DNA of 64,000 nucleotides from Phialocephala subalpina (GCA_900073065.1 FJOG01000006.1:1594881-1658880); one strand, 5' to 3'. Shown: positions 10,274 through 22,674, numbered from the stretch's first letter. Numbers and translations are program-made. The notes: a model not told the origin generated them from the letters alone.

Positions 10274-11976
10274 TTACCTCCCAAACATTCTCAACTCCAC
10301 CCACCTCAGGGGGGGATACAGAACCGCCGCCCAGGCAAATCCCACAAAATTACCCATATCAGCTCCATAATCACCGACCAATTTGGCCAATGGTCCAATG
10401 AAGTAAACCTGCGCCATACACAAGACGGCACCTACCCATCCAATACAGAAAGCTGTCATGGCTGCAAGACCAATAGGTAACTTGTCCTGTTTGTCCCAAT
10501 CACTCCAGACGAAACTAGGCTTCATCCTTCTCCGGAATATGAACTCCTCTTCAAGCGATATGACAATCCACATGACGACCCAATACCCCATCAAGGCCAG
10601 GAAATTCGTGAAAATGGCGCTGAGATGATCTCGTCCTGCTAAAGCGCAAACAGCGAAAATAATCACAGCAATCGTATTCCACACGAACCTCGGAACCATA
10701 GCTGGATAGCGTCCTAGGATCTGGAAGTCGATCCCAGAGGAATAAGTCGGAGGTACCATGTTTGCAATCAAGCTCAAAGCAGAGATCACGGCACATAATT
10801 TGCCGAATCCTCCAAGACCATTGTACCCCGCAACAATCAAAGCTCCAGATCCAGCTCCGGCAGCTTCCCAAGTAGGGTCGTTCTGCAGACCTGATGCTAG
10901 GCCAGTGCCCAGGCAAAATGTGAATGTAAAGGAGAGCGAGAGTCCGAGGAGGGTGGCGAAGAAGACTTTCCAGCGACTGGCAGACTTTGGGTCGCAGTAT
11001 ACGAGGAAATCGGCTGCTCCTGGCGAGTACGTAATTGCTGCACTTAAGCAGATAGAGAAGAAGGTGAGACGGTTTCCAGCGAGAGTTGCTCCGGTGACAG
11101 TTGAGGGCGTGGTTGTGTCGAACTTGGTACCAGCTGATCCAGCTAAGATTAGGAGCACGATGCTGGACGGAATCCAAGCATATCTGTTGGTGTTAGCTGG
11201 AAGTCGAACATTAGATGAAAGGGAATTGACCTCTCGTAATGATGGAAAATCTTGATGCCAAAAGTAGTAACTACCCAAGTGACAACAGCACTTATTATAA
11301 TGCCGACTTCCACTGTCAAGCTTCCATTGGAAGACACAGCAGAAAGCATCTGGCCTGCAACGACAGCATCAATCATAGAGTACCCAATCAGCACGACCAG
11401 ATTGAGCAGGACGCAGATCTTCACTGGCCACCATCCCATTGAGAATCGGGCACAAATCTGCCTCAATCAACATTGTTCCCTCCAACCAGATGTTTCTCCA
11501 CATACCAAAGTCCTGTTCCCGCTCCAAGGTCCCCAGCCTGCAGTATATGCGACCGGTATACTTCCCACCACTGCCCCAAACACGCTACATAATGTAGCAT
11601 CCACAAAACCCAAACCATACACCTCCTGCCCAATACTCGCCAGGGTAATATTCTGCGGCGCGGTATTGATCGAGAACCACAACACCACAATGTTCAGGAA
11701 GCTCAACGTAGCTTTCGCAGATTGTTCACTGCTATGTACTCGATGTATGCCACGGGCTTCAAGACCTAGGAGGCGCTCGAATCGTTTTAGCGATTGAAGG
11801 GCTTTGTGTTCGATTGGGAGAGGTTCATCGACCTCGACCGCTGGGTCCGGTGAGGGTGACAAAGTTTCTTTCTCCGCTGCAGATGTTTTTTCAATTTGAG
11901 AATTTGAGGTATTGAGGGCTGTGCCTTTCTCTATGTCTATTATCTGTTCGTCGAGGGAGGCCATACTGCGAGTCAA
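10274..11976 (-). CDS. NCS1-family purine/cytosine permease
   Basis: Plasma-membrane proton symporter for nucleobases by family. Three exons on the minus strand (11976-11506, 11457-11231, 11183-10274) give 535 residues; introns are 48 and 47 nt with consensus ends. The N-terminus is hydrophilic and acidic, then about twelve hydrophobic segments follow. Diagnostic pieces are SINTAPQNITLASIGQEVYG in the first helix region, the HHYERYAWIP junction restored exactly by splicing at 11184-11230, SPGAADFLVYCDP, and the GLGGFGKLCAVISALS and NMVPPTYSSGIDFQ stretches typical of Fcy2-like transporters. A second Met four codons in (11964) is an alternative start. The substrate cannot be told from sequence alone. 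Confidence 0.9.
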
Positions 11977-13416
11977 TTAGCTATTGTCCGTCTTCAATCG
12001 AGAATGGGAAAGGAAGCATGATTCTTTCGCTGGCATTATCCAGATCAAGTTTAACCGTATACTCTCAGACCAATGCCCTCAATTGAAATATCATCTTCTT
12101 CTGTATCAATGGCAGAAGAGTGGATGTTATTCACATTGGTTCGTTGGCCACCGGTTCATTGCCATTTGGCGGCAGGGCTTTACCTGGATGATCGGAGAAG
12201 AGACACTGGCAACTTGAATTCTGCATATTCCCAGATCTCATGTGGGTAGTGCCGTACATGTTGGATTATATTAATGTCGGGATTTGAAGGGCGTGGTGTG
12301 TGACTCTTCTCGAAGTCTTTGTTCTAGGCTTGAGCTTGGAAACTTTTTTTAGCGGTGGCGGGGTCCCTGCATTTCTGACGGATTTGGTCTGTCGCGACAA
12401 CACAAATTATTTATTACAGAACACACTTCAAGGAAAAAAGCGTACTTTGCTGATTCCGAATGAATCAAATCAATTGAATGTCTTTGCGGTTTGTTGTTGG
12501 TTTTTGAAGCGTGGTCGATTGAAATGGTGGGGTCGAGGAGACTAGGTCTACCAAACACTCTTTTGACGTCGAAGTACAATATTAGCTGGAAAAGCACTCT
12601 TTTGAGAAAAGAACTCCAAGTACATGTCAAAGCTGAGGCTCAGAAGTTTCTGTACCCCTCTTTCAATGAGACATTCAGTCCCAAAAGTGGGCTGAAATTC
12701 TTTGTCACAAGATGTACCCCACGTCGACAGTCGACTCGACGACTGCATGTCGTCGAATCACAAGCCAAATTCCTACCAGACTCCGGAATTCGGACGCAGC
12801 AGTCTTACAGCGTTGTCTTGCAAGATTCAAACCCCGCCCCCCTCCCCGGAAGCCCAGTAGCCCAGTATTAACGAATGGCATTGGTTGGAAAGCTCGACAC
12901 ATGCTCATGACAGATTTTCTAGATGTGTTTCTCAAATCGTCCGGATAGACTGTGGAAATCATGGAGGCATAAGGTTTTCTGAACACATAAGAGAGAATTA
13001 CTGAAAGGCCCGTTTTTGGTTCTCCTTTCAACAAAATCTCTGTCTTCCTCCTACAAATTCTCGTTATTACCCTTCCTGTATACTCGAGGACTACAAACCA
13101 TGTAGTATGACTATTTGTTTTGTTTTCATCTACATTATAATATCAAGCTTTTCACGTTGTGTTCTAGCACTTTGCACCTCCAACTTTGGCCTCCAACTTT
13201 GGCCCCCAATCTTGGCCCCCAAATCCTCCTAGCCTTACAAGAATATCGACGATCCTCAAATTTGGTTGCTAATGATAGGCTGACACACCTCTGACCCCGC
13301 AATACTATTGTCATCTAAGCTTCAGCCGCAAAGGCTTTGCCTTCACCTTCTTCGATCCAACTCATGGATCCATCTTTAAGCACCAACCTCTAGTCACTCT
13401 ATTTCGCATTGCTTTG
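11977..13416. other. Intergenic region with a short tandem repeat
   Basis: Upstream flank of both the permease (minus) and the DUF7708 gene (plus). No gene supported. A 13-nt tandem repeat (cctccaactttgg and variants) runs 13177-13224. Confidence 0.5.
13177..13224. repeat. 13-nt tandem repeat, about 3.7 copies
   Basis: Units at 13177-13189 and 13190-13202 are identical (cctccaactttgg), 13203-13215 is cccccaatcttgg, and a partial fourth unit follows. It lies about 200 nt before the start of the DUF7708 gene. Confidence 0.75.
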
Positions 13417-16400
13417 ATGGACTTGACAGAGGAACCAGAGAGTATCGGTGATGAGGAGGAAGTAGAAACCCAGTCAGCTCAAACGGCGCTCCCTTTCATT
13501 GATGAGAACCAATGGGCAATACAAATCCGAGAACAGTAAGAAGTCGAAGTCCTCAACCCGCGAAACATGTTGACGGGTCTAGGAAATGCGTCAAAGATTC
13601 AGAAGTTCAGCTAAGAAGTCGCATTGACGTCTTTCTTGACCTGGCTTCGGATGGCGAGCGGAAAGCACTGGACGAAGAACGAAATAAACTATGGAGGCTG
13701 ATGAAACAGGCAAAAGCAAAGGATGGCGAACGAAATCCAGCTGTGGATGACGGTCCGAACAAACCCGTGAGCCAAAAGTTCAGGGAGGGATATAGCGCTT
13801 TCCTCAAAAGTGGTCACGAGCTATCCGAACACCTGGATCTTTTTGTCGGTCAAGCCCCTGAGTATGTATCGCTTGCTTGGGGAGCGATAAAGATCTTGAT
13901 GATTGTCCAGATCAGTAACGAAGATCTAAAGGAAGGTGTCCACTCCACCTTAGGCCTATTGGTCAAGAAGTTTGATCTCGTTGATCACTTGCCAGAATAT
14001 ATGCCTCAGCAAAACCTCATCGTGGCACTTGCAGAGGCCTACAACATCTTCTCGAAATTCTTGGCAAAGGCCGTGAAGTATTACTCGGCATCCCGTGCAT
14101 GTAAGCTCCTCAATTCTTGCTGAGATTCCCGCTCTTCACTGATCCAAGTCTTCAGTGCGATATCTCAAGGCATTTACCAGCCCAGGGAAATACGCTTTCA
14201 GGGAATAGTGGACGAAATCGACGTCAAATTCCGATATATTAACGACATTGCCACTGCACAAAGTCATATCATCGGCTACAAGAATCTCATGGTTGGGCAG
14301 ATGAACTTCAACCTCAACCAGAAGATGGCAGAGAACGATGAAAAAATGTTGAAAGTACTTCAGAATGTCCCACAGCAGCTTCAAAATTTGGAAGACAGAA
14401 TTCGTGCCATAACTTTTGAGAATCTGAAGGACATTTTGCAGACCTCGGGTGGCGTACAGTAAAGGCTGGATGAACGTTTCTCAGAACCGTGTGTTCGTTC
14501 AACTGAAGGCGAGAACTTACCTAATGAGAATTCAGGTCTGTCTCCATCTTCAAGTCTTGCTTGTACTGTATTGACTGTATATTAGAGGCTCTGGATGATG
14601 CAGATCTCCTCGACATTTTCACAGACCTTCGAGATCTTGAACAAGAGCATCGACAAGCCGAGGAGCAATCCGAGCAGATGTCAGGGTCACACCAGCAAAA
14701 GGCCAAAGGCGCAACATGCTACAATCAGAGAAAGTCATTGCTTGGATAGAGTTGGAAGAGTCTCAGCTACTATGGATTGATGGCAACTATATCCTCAGTC
14801 GAACAGACTTTCTCACATCATTTTCAACGCCACTTGCGATTGACGCGGCTTGCAACTACGAGTCCATTATCATCCTGAAGTTTTTTTCTGCTCCAGGGGT
14901 TGCACCTCGGAACTCCTGCCCTGCTCTTCTGCAGGCACTCATTGCGCAGCTCATCAAACAACATCCTTGTTTGCTTGGTGGAGAAGGGTCTACATTGACT
15001 CGATCGACCTTGAAAGCAGCTGGACGCAGTGTCTCTGAACTCTGGAAGATATTCGCTTCCAGCCTTTCCGCTCTCGAGGTCGATCGAATTTACATCATCA
15101 TCGATGGTGTCGATGAGTTGGGATTTGATCAGGATGCCGATTATCAGATCCTCATGAACCGGCTGAATGCCATCATTGAGGAAGGAACTAAGCTCATCAA
15201 AGTCCTTCTGACAGCAAGACTCCTTCCGCAGTTACCGAAAGCTTCAGAGATTAGTAACGCACTTTCTGTTCCACAGAGAAAGTGGTCTTTGATCGCATTC
15301 AAAGATGAACTCCCGTCGATGCAGCATAAGTTTTCCGAAATTCGCAAGGGACGTTGCAAGGACATTGCCTTTCCAGAGATCATGCTCCTATATCCACCGA
15401 AGACAGTCATCTTCACGAAAGAGGACGGCGAGAATAAAGCATTCGTGGTGTACGAGATCAGTGGAATGGTAGAAACGATGCCTGGCCGATTCGACCCTCT
15501 TCGTCTTCGCGTTTGGTCCATCGACCATAATGGCAAATACTTCACCAAAAGATATCGGGATCTAGAAATTGGACAGTTTTCTGGAAAGAAACTTATAACA
15601 GATCTTCGTTATGTACCAGCTGGATATCTCCCGAACGAGTTTGAGATTCGAGCGCAATTGGCGAAGCGGGGTCGAAAGTATTGGCAAGCAGGAAGTGCAC
15701 CTGGATCCTGGGCAGAATATGAGAAAGTAAGTTTATTGCCCTCAACACTACCTTGATGAAGCTGATGTCCGAAGTATGTCGGGTCTTTGATGGTCGACTT
15801 GAGGCGACGGCCAATAAGGTTATCCGACATCCCGCAGCAGCAATATGATGATCAATTACCAGAGACGCACCACCAACAAGTCAAGCCTTTGACTCTCATT
15901 CTCTGTCCACCCTTCATCCATGTGTACTCCCTGAACAAGCTGAAATGGAGTAAGACCACCTGAGAATCTCTCCTCCTTTCCCGCCCTCTGTCAGCTAACC
16001 CTTTTGAAAATCTAGTCTGGGTTGCAGTCAGTCATCTGCATGAAGCCGTATTCTACCCAGACATTTTTGATGACATCACATGGTCAGCGGCGCAGAAGAA
16101 CCTCCTTTACGCATCCGTGAAGGCTCATGTTGAGAACAATCAAGGCTACCGAGCCGACTCTGTCGCACGAACGCAGACAGGTCTGATCATGGTATTGCAT
16201 GGGCCTCCCAGTTCGGGAAAAAGCTCGGCAATTGGTGAGTGTGCATCCGCTCTCCAAACTAAACATGATCTAATAAATGTTCTAGCTGCCATTGCACAAC
16301 GATTTCGCGTACCATTATTGACAATCGATGCAAGCCGTTTACTGGGACCATGGACATGGAAGCACAACTACAAGAGTATCTCGAACTTGCACTACGATGG

Positions 16401-16982
16401 AAAGCCATTATTCTTTTCCGGAAAGCAGACCAATTCGTCAGAGAAGTCACGACTAGCTAGCAATCACAAGGAAACCTCCAATACCTATTCTTTCGCGAGC
16501 TAGAAACATACACGGGTATCGTAGCATTGACAACGAATCGAGTGGGCAGGATAAACGAAGAGTTCTTATCTCTGTTTACACTAGTATTCCAGTTTGATTC
16601 TGTTAATGATGATGCGAGGATGAAGATTTGGAAAGCTTTCCTTGAAGAGTGGTGAGTAATCGTCCCTGCCTCATGAAACATCAACGATACCGATACTTAC
16701 ACTATTCGGATCAGCGATGGAATCAGTTTCAGATCCTTTGAGTCCTACCTAGCAAACGACGAAGAACTCAAAAGTCTCAGACCTAATGGGAGACAGATTC
16801 GTAATCTAGTTTCCACAGCGGATGCTCTCGCGCAAGCGAGGACTTGGGGTAAGGAGATAGAAGTCAACGACCTAAAGAAGGCTGTTAGTATGTCAAGGAA
16901 GTTTATGAGGAATATGTCACAAGTGACGGAAGTAGACGGACCAATGGGAGCATCGCGGAGGAGGGATGACTTCGGAGAGTAG
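13417..16982 (+). pseudogene. DUF7708/NACHT-like/DUF7025/AAA+ ATPase chimera, disrupted
   Basis: Exons 13417-13535, 13583-14100 and from 14156 join cleanly and encode a DUF7708 region (QAPEYVSLAWGAIKILM, LVKKFDLVDHLPEYMP) and a coiled region. The frame then breaks: TAA near 14460, and a change of frame near 14670-14690. From about 14680 to 15270 a NACHT-like region follows (SEKVIAWIE, LLWIDGNY, YIIIDGVDELGFD), fused in frame near 15283 to a DUF7025 region. After introns near 15727 and 15974 the AAA+ core has Walker A GPPSSGKSS. In the core there is a frame change near 16345, a Walker B that reads IILFRKAD rather than the usual acidic pair, and an in-frame TAG near 16456 before sensor-1 LTTNRVGRI. 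The last exon is 16715-16982. Several lesions argue for a pseudogene; unusual splicing could explain one but not all. Confidence 0.7.
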
Positions 16983-17328
16983 GATTGGTTTGCGGGGTGG
17001 GGTCAGAAAGGCAGGGCATTTCGACGACTAATTTGAGCTGTCACACACGTCTCATTCATTTATAGGCGGCCTATGCTCGTGGTGTTCAAGAAAAGCGACA
17101 CACCAAGTACCAGAGATCCGGGATGTTCATCAAGACCTGGATCTCTGAACTTGATCAACCAAGGAGTCAAAGGGAATGAGCTCCTATAGCTTCTATCAAT
17201 CACTTTGGATCTACTCTTGGAGGCTTGGAGGTACCCTCGCAAAGTACCTCTACTTTCAGGACATTGGTTTGCCGGGAGCCATATTATATTGAGGTCAACC
17301 TTCTCTATCACTACAAAAGGCTTTCAGC
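16983..17328. other. Short convergent intergenic region
   Basis: Sits between the 3' end of the AAA+ relic (plus) and the 3' end of the UstYa-like gene (minus). Nothing else seen. Confidence 0.5.
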
Positions 17329-18415
17329 TCATCCCCCACTCTTCTCCTCCGCGTGCACCTTTGGCGAACCGTCCTCGTTGATCAAGCCCACCATATACTT
17401 ATACTCATCCGACATAATCTTCGGTGTCACCCCCAGTGGCTTCCGAATAACATCACGATACTGACTCATAGGAATAGACTTCTCCTCCTGCCACTCCAAC
17501 ACCGCCTCAAAATCCCTACACTGCCTCGTAATACTAAAATCCGGATACGGCTCATCCCCAATATCAACCCAATAATGCACAAACGGATCCGTATTCGCAT
17601 TACACATCAACTCCTGCAACAGTGCATACACACAGTGCGAAACATGAACCCTATGATCGGCTGGTGCACCGCCAGCAGCCTTTGGCCACTCTTTCTCGTA
17701 ATAGTAGTCATAGTGAGCTTCTCGACGGAGCATATCGAGACAGTGGATCTCGTGGAAGACATCGAGGCGACCGACGTAGGCATCTGGGCCGAGACCGTAT
17801 ACTTCTGGCCAGCGGGCGACTATTGAGGGGTCGTAGCCGTTGCCACGGACTTCGGCGGCGCTCATGGGGATGGGGTTGATGTTTCCGATTCGGGCCCAGG
17901 CCATGTCGACTTCGTCGCTGGGGTCTTGGCGGAAGATGCTGGGAGGATTGTGGGGGAGTAGGGAGCCGTTTCGTTTGGAGGTAATTAGTGGGATGTGAGC
18001 TTGGTTTAAAATTGGTGCTGTTGAGTGTTGTTGGTCAGAAATTGTACAAGTGGATTTGGGACTTCATGGGTGGAGACATACAGGGCCGTGAGGTCCGTTT
18101 GAGGAGGCCATTGCCAAATTTATCCCACCTGAGCACCAATTCAGGCCAAGCGATGGCAACCAAGGCCATGATTGCGCAGATAAGGGCAATGTTGAGCCCA
18201 ATTGAGAGTTTGTGGAGGACATTCTGAGGGGACTTGCGAACTGGCAGTATTCCATCATCTGATGTAATGGACAAAGAGCCACGCTCCTGAGGAAGTAGCT
18301 CTCCTTTTTCTCCGTCGACAGAACTGTCATCTCGGTAGTCGGTCACAGGCGTATACTTCTTCTGCTTCCTCCATCGAGTTAAAGAGATCATAGTGGAGAG
18401 CCAGTGTGAAGGCAT
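17329..18415 (-). CDS. UstYa-like (DUF3328) oxidase, likely RiPP tailoring enzyme
   Basis: Two exons on the minus strand (18415-18082 and 18017-17329; intron 18018-18081, GTATGT donor) give 340 residues. A cytosolic N-terminus precedes one membrane helix at about residues 69-93, then a lumenal domain. Family marks are PPSIFRQDPSDEVDMAW, then the two His-Cys motifs HEIHC (200-204, followed by LDMLRR) and HVSHC (236-240). In the known family these motifs belong to enzymes that oxidatively cyclise ribosomal peptides of the dikaritin type. Both motifs are intact. The divergent neighbour at 19495-19874 encodes a repeat precursor rich in Tyr, a fitting substrate. The upstream Met at 18415 was chosen as first in frame; Met at 18391 is possible. 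Substrate assignment is inference from position. Confidence 0.9.
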
Positions 18416-19185
18416 ATTGATGCTGTACTATTCAGTAGATATGGTATTCACTTCGGCGTGCTCTTCTTTAAAGTTTGCAAGAGCGAGAGCTGGCAGGAAA
18501 AGGATATTTCCGTCAAAGTGACAATGTTTGCTATGAAGAATGTGTTTTGGAGACTCGAGCACCGAAATGGGAGCTCTCCCAGGCTAACCTTATCGCTCCT
18601 CGCTCTCTCTCGAGGAAGATGTAACGTTGAAACCAAGGAACTGAAGCTGAACGGCTTGAACCATTATTACAAAAGATGTGATTGATCGTTAGTAGTAGAA
18701 GGATGACGAGCAAAAGATGACCTTCCTAATACATATGCACCTTCTTCAATAGGCACTTGCCTGAATTGTACCCCGCTTTTGAGGAGGAAGATAGGAACGA
18801 AAGCTCTCGTATTTAGTAGAGATGGTGTGATGAGCGCAGAACATGACTCTCGCTGTATGATTGACTGGAGATAATGAATCGCGTCTTGAAGGTGAGCTGC
18901 TTCAGATGCAACAATTCCAAAATGTTCGATTTAGCGTCCATTGTTATCAACAGAGTACGAGCTACTGGAATGGAAAAGCGGAGCTAATGATTGTGGCTTT
19001 CATGCATGTTCGCGGCGTTCGACCTGCATACTACTTCCTCAACCTATTAGGACTTTAGACGCGGATGAGCATTTACGATTTCACACTCGCTGCATACTTG
19101 CTGGGTCCTTTCTATCGGTCTGGTGAAATCTAATCGTTACTGCGCGGGAGATAAGGCACTCGCCCCTCCATTACCCCGCGGAGGA

Positions 19186-19221
19186 ACAAAAGCTTGACAA
19201 AAGCTTGACAAAGGCTTGTCG
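19186..19221 (+). repeat. Triple direct repeat in precursor promoter
   Basis: Three consecutive copies of acaaa(a/g)gcttg, the first two identical and the third with one change, followed by tcgacaa. It lies about 275 nt before the precursor start, where transcription factor sites are expected; a regulatory role is inference. Confidence 0.5.
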
Positions 19222-19401
19222 ACAACCACATACGTCCTTCCTCATGCAGAAATGGTCTTGTCAAATGGTTACAGAATGACAGTATCGAATGCCTATCTAA
19301 GAAGGTGCCAAATGCAATCAAAAGAGGGATAGAAGATAAGCTGCTGATGATGTCACCGAAGGGAAATGTACTAGAAGCAGGATCTGAGAAACACATTGGT
19401 G

Positions 19402-19408
19402 TATAAAT
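19402..19408 (+). promoter_or_regulatory. TATA box of the precursor gene
   Basis: tataaat, 93 nt upstream of the ATG at 19495. The spacing fits a TATA element with a leader of about 60 nt. Confidence 0.5.
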
Positions 19409-19494
19409 CTTCCAGACCTGTGCAATCATATTCTCTTGATCACGTCTCCAACACCTTTTGGGAGTAACACTCGTCTGCGTTTCAACATCTCAAT

Positions 19495-19874
19495 ATGCGC
19501 ATGAACTTTGCACTTGCCCTTGTGGCAACGTTGAGACTTGCCACTGCCTTGCCAGTTGCCTCTCCAGCAGAGGGTAAGTCGGGCTGAACTACTCGTCTGA
19601 GTGACTTTTGTTAATTCTTGCAGGCTTGGTGGCAGGTGAAGAAAAGCGAGATGTGGGCATATACAGCTACTACGCCGTACCGAGGAAGGACAAGGACAAG
19701 CGTGATGTAGGAATCTACAGCTATTACGCCACACCGAGAAAGGATAAGGACAAGCGTGATGTAGGAATCTACAGCTATTACGCGCCACCGAGAAAGGACA
19801 AGGATAAGCGTAGAGGGGTCGAAGAACGTTCGCCGCAGGACTTTGCAGACGATGCTGCGGCTAAGAAGGAATGA
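19495..19874 (+). CDS. Secreted Kex2-repeat RiPP precursor (dikaritin-type candidate)
   Basis: Two exons (19495-19573, 19624-19874; 50-nt intron, GTAAGT donor) give 109 residues. Residues 1-19 are a signal peptide, then a short propeptide ends in GEEKR. Three 18-residue units follow (36-53, 54-71, 72-89; DNA 19650-19703, 19704-19757, 19758-19811): DVGIYSYYAVPRKDKDKR with V replaced by T and then P in units two and three. Each ends in KR, a kexin site. The tail is RGVEERSPQDFADDAAAKKE. Signal peptide plus repeated Tyr-rich cores between KR sites, beside a UstYa-like gene, is the diagnostic layout of fungal dikaritin RiPPs. The likely core is the hydrophobic IYSYYAxP segment, with charged flanks trimmed; the exact limits are inference. 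The second Met (19501) is an alternative start. Confidence 0.88.
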
Positions 19875-22674
19875 GCTTGAGCTTCAATGAAGCTTGGGAT
19901 ACAATCAGAGCGTTGTACATGCATTGGCTAGTGTATCTAGATCTTTAAGATAGACGGTGCAGGTGGTTGTTCATTGAATAACCACCTGCAAGGTTTTGCT
20001 GGAAGGACATGAGTCAATGCAGTGCCTGATATCCTATTTTGAATCTATCTTTCCTTAGTTACCAATTGATGATTTTTAGTAAAATGTTATGTTGATGTTT
20101 AGGAATGTGGTTGATGATATCAGGAGAAAATTAGAAGAAGGAAAGATGAGAGAAGTAGGCGCTTGCGTCGAAAGGAAGGACCAAAACAGAAACGCACGTG
20201 ACTAAGACATGAATTGGCGCCTGCAGTCCAGGGAGCTGCAGTCCCTTCGACGCTTGCAATTCTTGCGAAAACACAAAACAAGAAGAATTTGATCCTTAAA
20301 AATAGACAAATAATTACAACGCGCAGTACATACTTTCCAAATAGTCTTCCCTTCCGGAATTCCATGTTTTCATTCTCCCTCCTGAACGGACATCTTCTCG
20401 ACCAAGTATCTGGACACGTGAAGATCCAAGATTAGATCCAACGTCTGACACTGTCGATCTTTGCTTCGCGTCTAGAACGTCCCACCAGCGTATGATTTGC
20501 GAAACCTCACGGGACAATCATTTGACCAAGCATTCCAGTCTGAAAATTTTATGAACTGGGGAATCTGATAAGATCCGGGAATGGGCCATATACGCAGGTG
20601 GCATCCTGCCGATGGGAATGCTTGCCAAGATCTGGAGGATCGCAATTGCCCCTTAGAAAGTGCGGAAGGGAAGAAAGGGGCGAAAAATCAATGATCGCAC
20701 GTGAGAGGCGCTTCCATTTTGAAGGGGAAAAGAATGTTTCTAAAATACGATAGCAGCGTTGGCTCATGAACTTCATGAGCTGCTCGATGCTTTCAGGCGT
20801 GCAAGGCTCGCTCAATGGTAGCTTGGAAGGCGTTTTGAAGTTCTTCGAGGCGTAGAGGCCAGATCTCTGTTCAGTCTTAACATCGAGCTGAGAGTGACCT
20901 TCTGGGACGATTGTCTTGTTTTGCTTCTCTCTGAGTACCTCTTCGGTACGAGTCGAAAAAGCACGAGGTTACTAGCGTATCTCGTAAAGAAGCATTTGCT
21001 GCCAGACTCGAAGAATAATGCTGCAGGTGGACCGTGAGACGAGTTGAAATGGCGCGTGGACCAGAGGTTCGTAAGTATTTTCAGCTTCTACAAAGTGTCA
21101 CAAACTATTGCACTCTAAGTCAGCTCATTCGGAAGTATTCATTCGTACCTACCGCATGGCCGCAGAATGATTCTGGTACAGTATCGCCAAAAAGGGGAAA
21201 CAATCGAAGCCGTCGGACGCCACAAGATAATAGTCTCCTTCTTCCATCTCGCTTTCTTTCCGAAAGAACTCCAGTCCCGAGGCTCTCGTCCCATGGCCTG
21301 GTACCACAATAGCTTGTTTCCTTCCATGAACCAGTACGAGATCTTCAGGCTTATATGGCCCGAGCTGGTTAAACCTAAAGGAGGAAGACGGCGTATGTGA
21401 CGGCGCAGCTAAGCTTTGCCAAGCTTTCGTCAAAAAGCTTGTGTCCCCTAATCCTGGCTGGCTGGATGGAAAGTCTGGGTCTGGGCTGACGCGTCACTCC
21501 GGGATACAGGGGTTGAAAAATTGCTGAGAAGACACGCGACAGCCACAGTGGAAAGGAAAAGGATCAAGGCCGAGCGAGTCAAGATGTCAACGACTTTTCA
21601 AACCAAAGATATTCACGGACAGAGGCCTTCCGGTGCGAGAGTTACAGGAGAATTGCTGAATACGTCAGTTGATACCTTCATGATCTTCCCCTCGTTTCAG
21701 CAATTTTTAGCCTTCATCCGAAATATGGCAAACAGAAAGCTTGGTGTCCTGGAAAGATTTGACGACTAAAGTGCCTTCGGCGTTTGCCGCGGAGGCGTCC
21801 AATTGCACAATGGTCTACCCATTCATCCCTTTCCATCCCACGCCCTGCATTCCGAGAAGAGAGCGAGGCTTGAAGCTTCACCCTGGAAGGTAACTTTGAG
21901 GCTTTTTCGAGCTAAATAAATGGAACGAGAGACACTCTGCCAATTATTTGCTCCGGGCTGTTCTATATTCTTGTGTTATCATAGAAAATACATCGAGTCA
22001 AGTATTATTCTCGCTGTGCTGTAGTGGCCTCGTCAGCATTCATTTCTGTTGCGTGCTTTCGCTCTCGTTCCTCGGTGTGAATTGAGGAGTTCGATGACAG
22101 GGGACAAAGCTGCTTGGACACCTCTCACAGATCAAACCTCCGCAGCTACCGAAATAGCTGCAGTAAGGTTATCCACTCCACTGTCCACAGTCCATCGGCA
22201 AGGATTTCTACGAAGAGTATCAACGACCGTCAACGCTCACCTTCCTCCAATAGAACGACCCTATCCCTTGCCTCTGCATAGTCATCTCCTCTTTGGTTCG
22301 TCAGTTATACGCGGCCACGAACGCAGAATTGCTGACTGGTCAGTAAGCACTTCGGCTCCACCTGGCTCCTCCCTTAAGATCCTCACGGCCATCCTCTTGG
22401 CGAACTGATTCGATTTGGTCGTGTGCTTCCTTTCTCAATTCACCCTCTCAAATTCGACGCCGCCACATCTCACCCTTTTGCCAGTCATTCAACTTCAGAC
22501 GACTGTCATTCAAAGGCTTTGCTTCAAGGACCCTTAACCCCGTCTTCTTGGCTGATAGCCTCATACACCCACCGTTGCATTGCCAAGACGAACCGTCATC
22601 CCTATCATCATCGCCAAGCCTTCTCGAAGTGTATTTGTACCTGTGCTCACGACAGCTTCAACACCACAACAACC
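19875..22674. other. Intergenic region, no supported gene
   Basis: 2.8 kb between the precursor and the LicD gene. The longest frames (for example minus 21149-21433, plus 22049-22408) show no recognisable domain. The final 250 bases are C-rich leader for the LicD gene. No tRNA or further RiPP-cluster gene was seen here. Confidence 0.5.

Larger units (their letters stand above)
18416..19494. other. Divergent promoter region between UstYa-like gene and precursor gene
   Basis: About 1.1 kb separates the two starts. No gene supported in it. It contains a triple repeat of acaaaagcttg near 19186-19221 and a TATA box at 19402. Confidence 0.5.

Noticed and set aside
22049..22408. 119-codon frame before the LicD gene
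   Set aside because: No motif, and the LicD model starts well downstream with a clear signal peptide.
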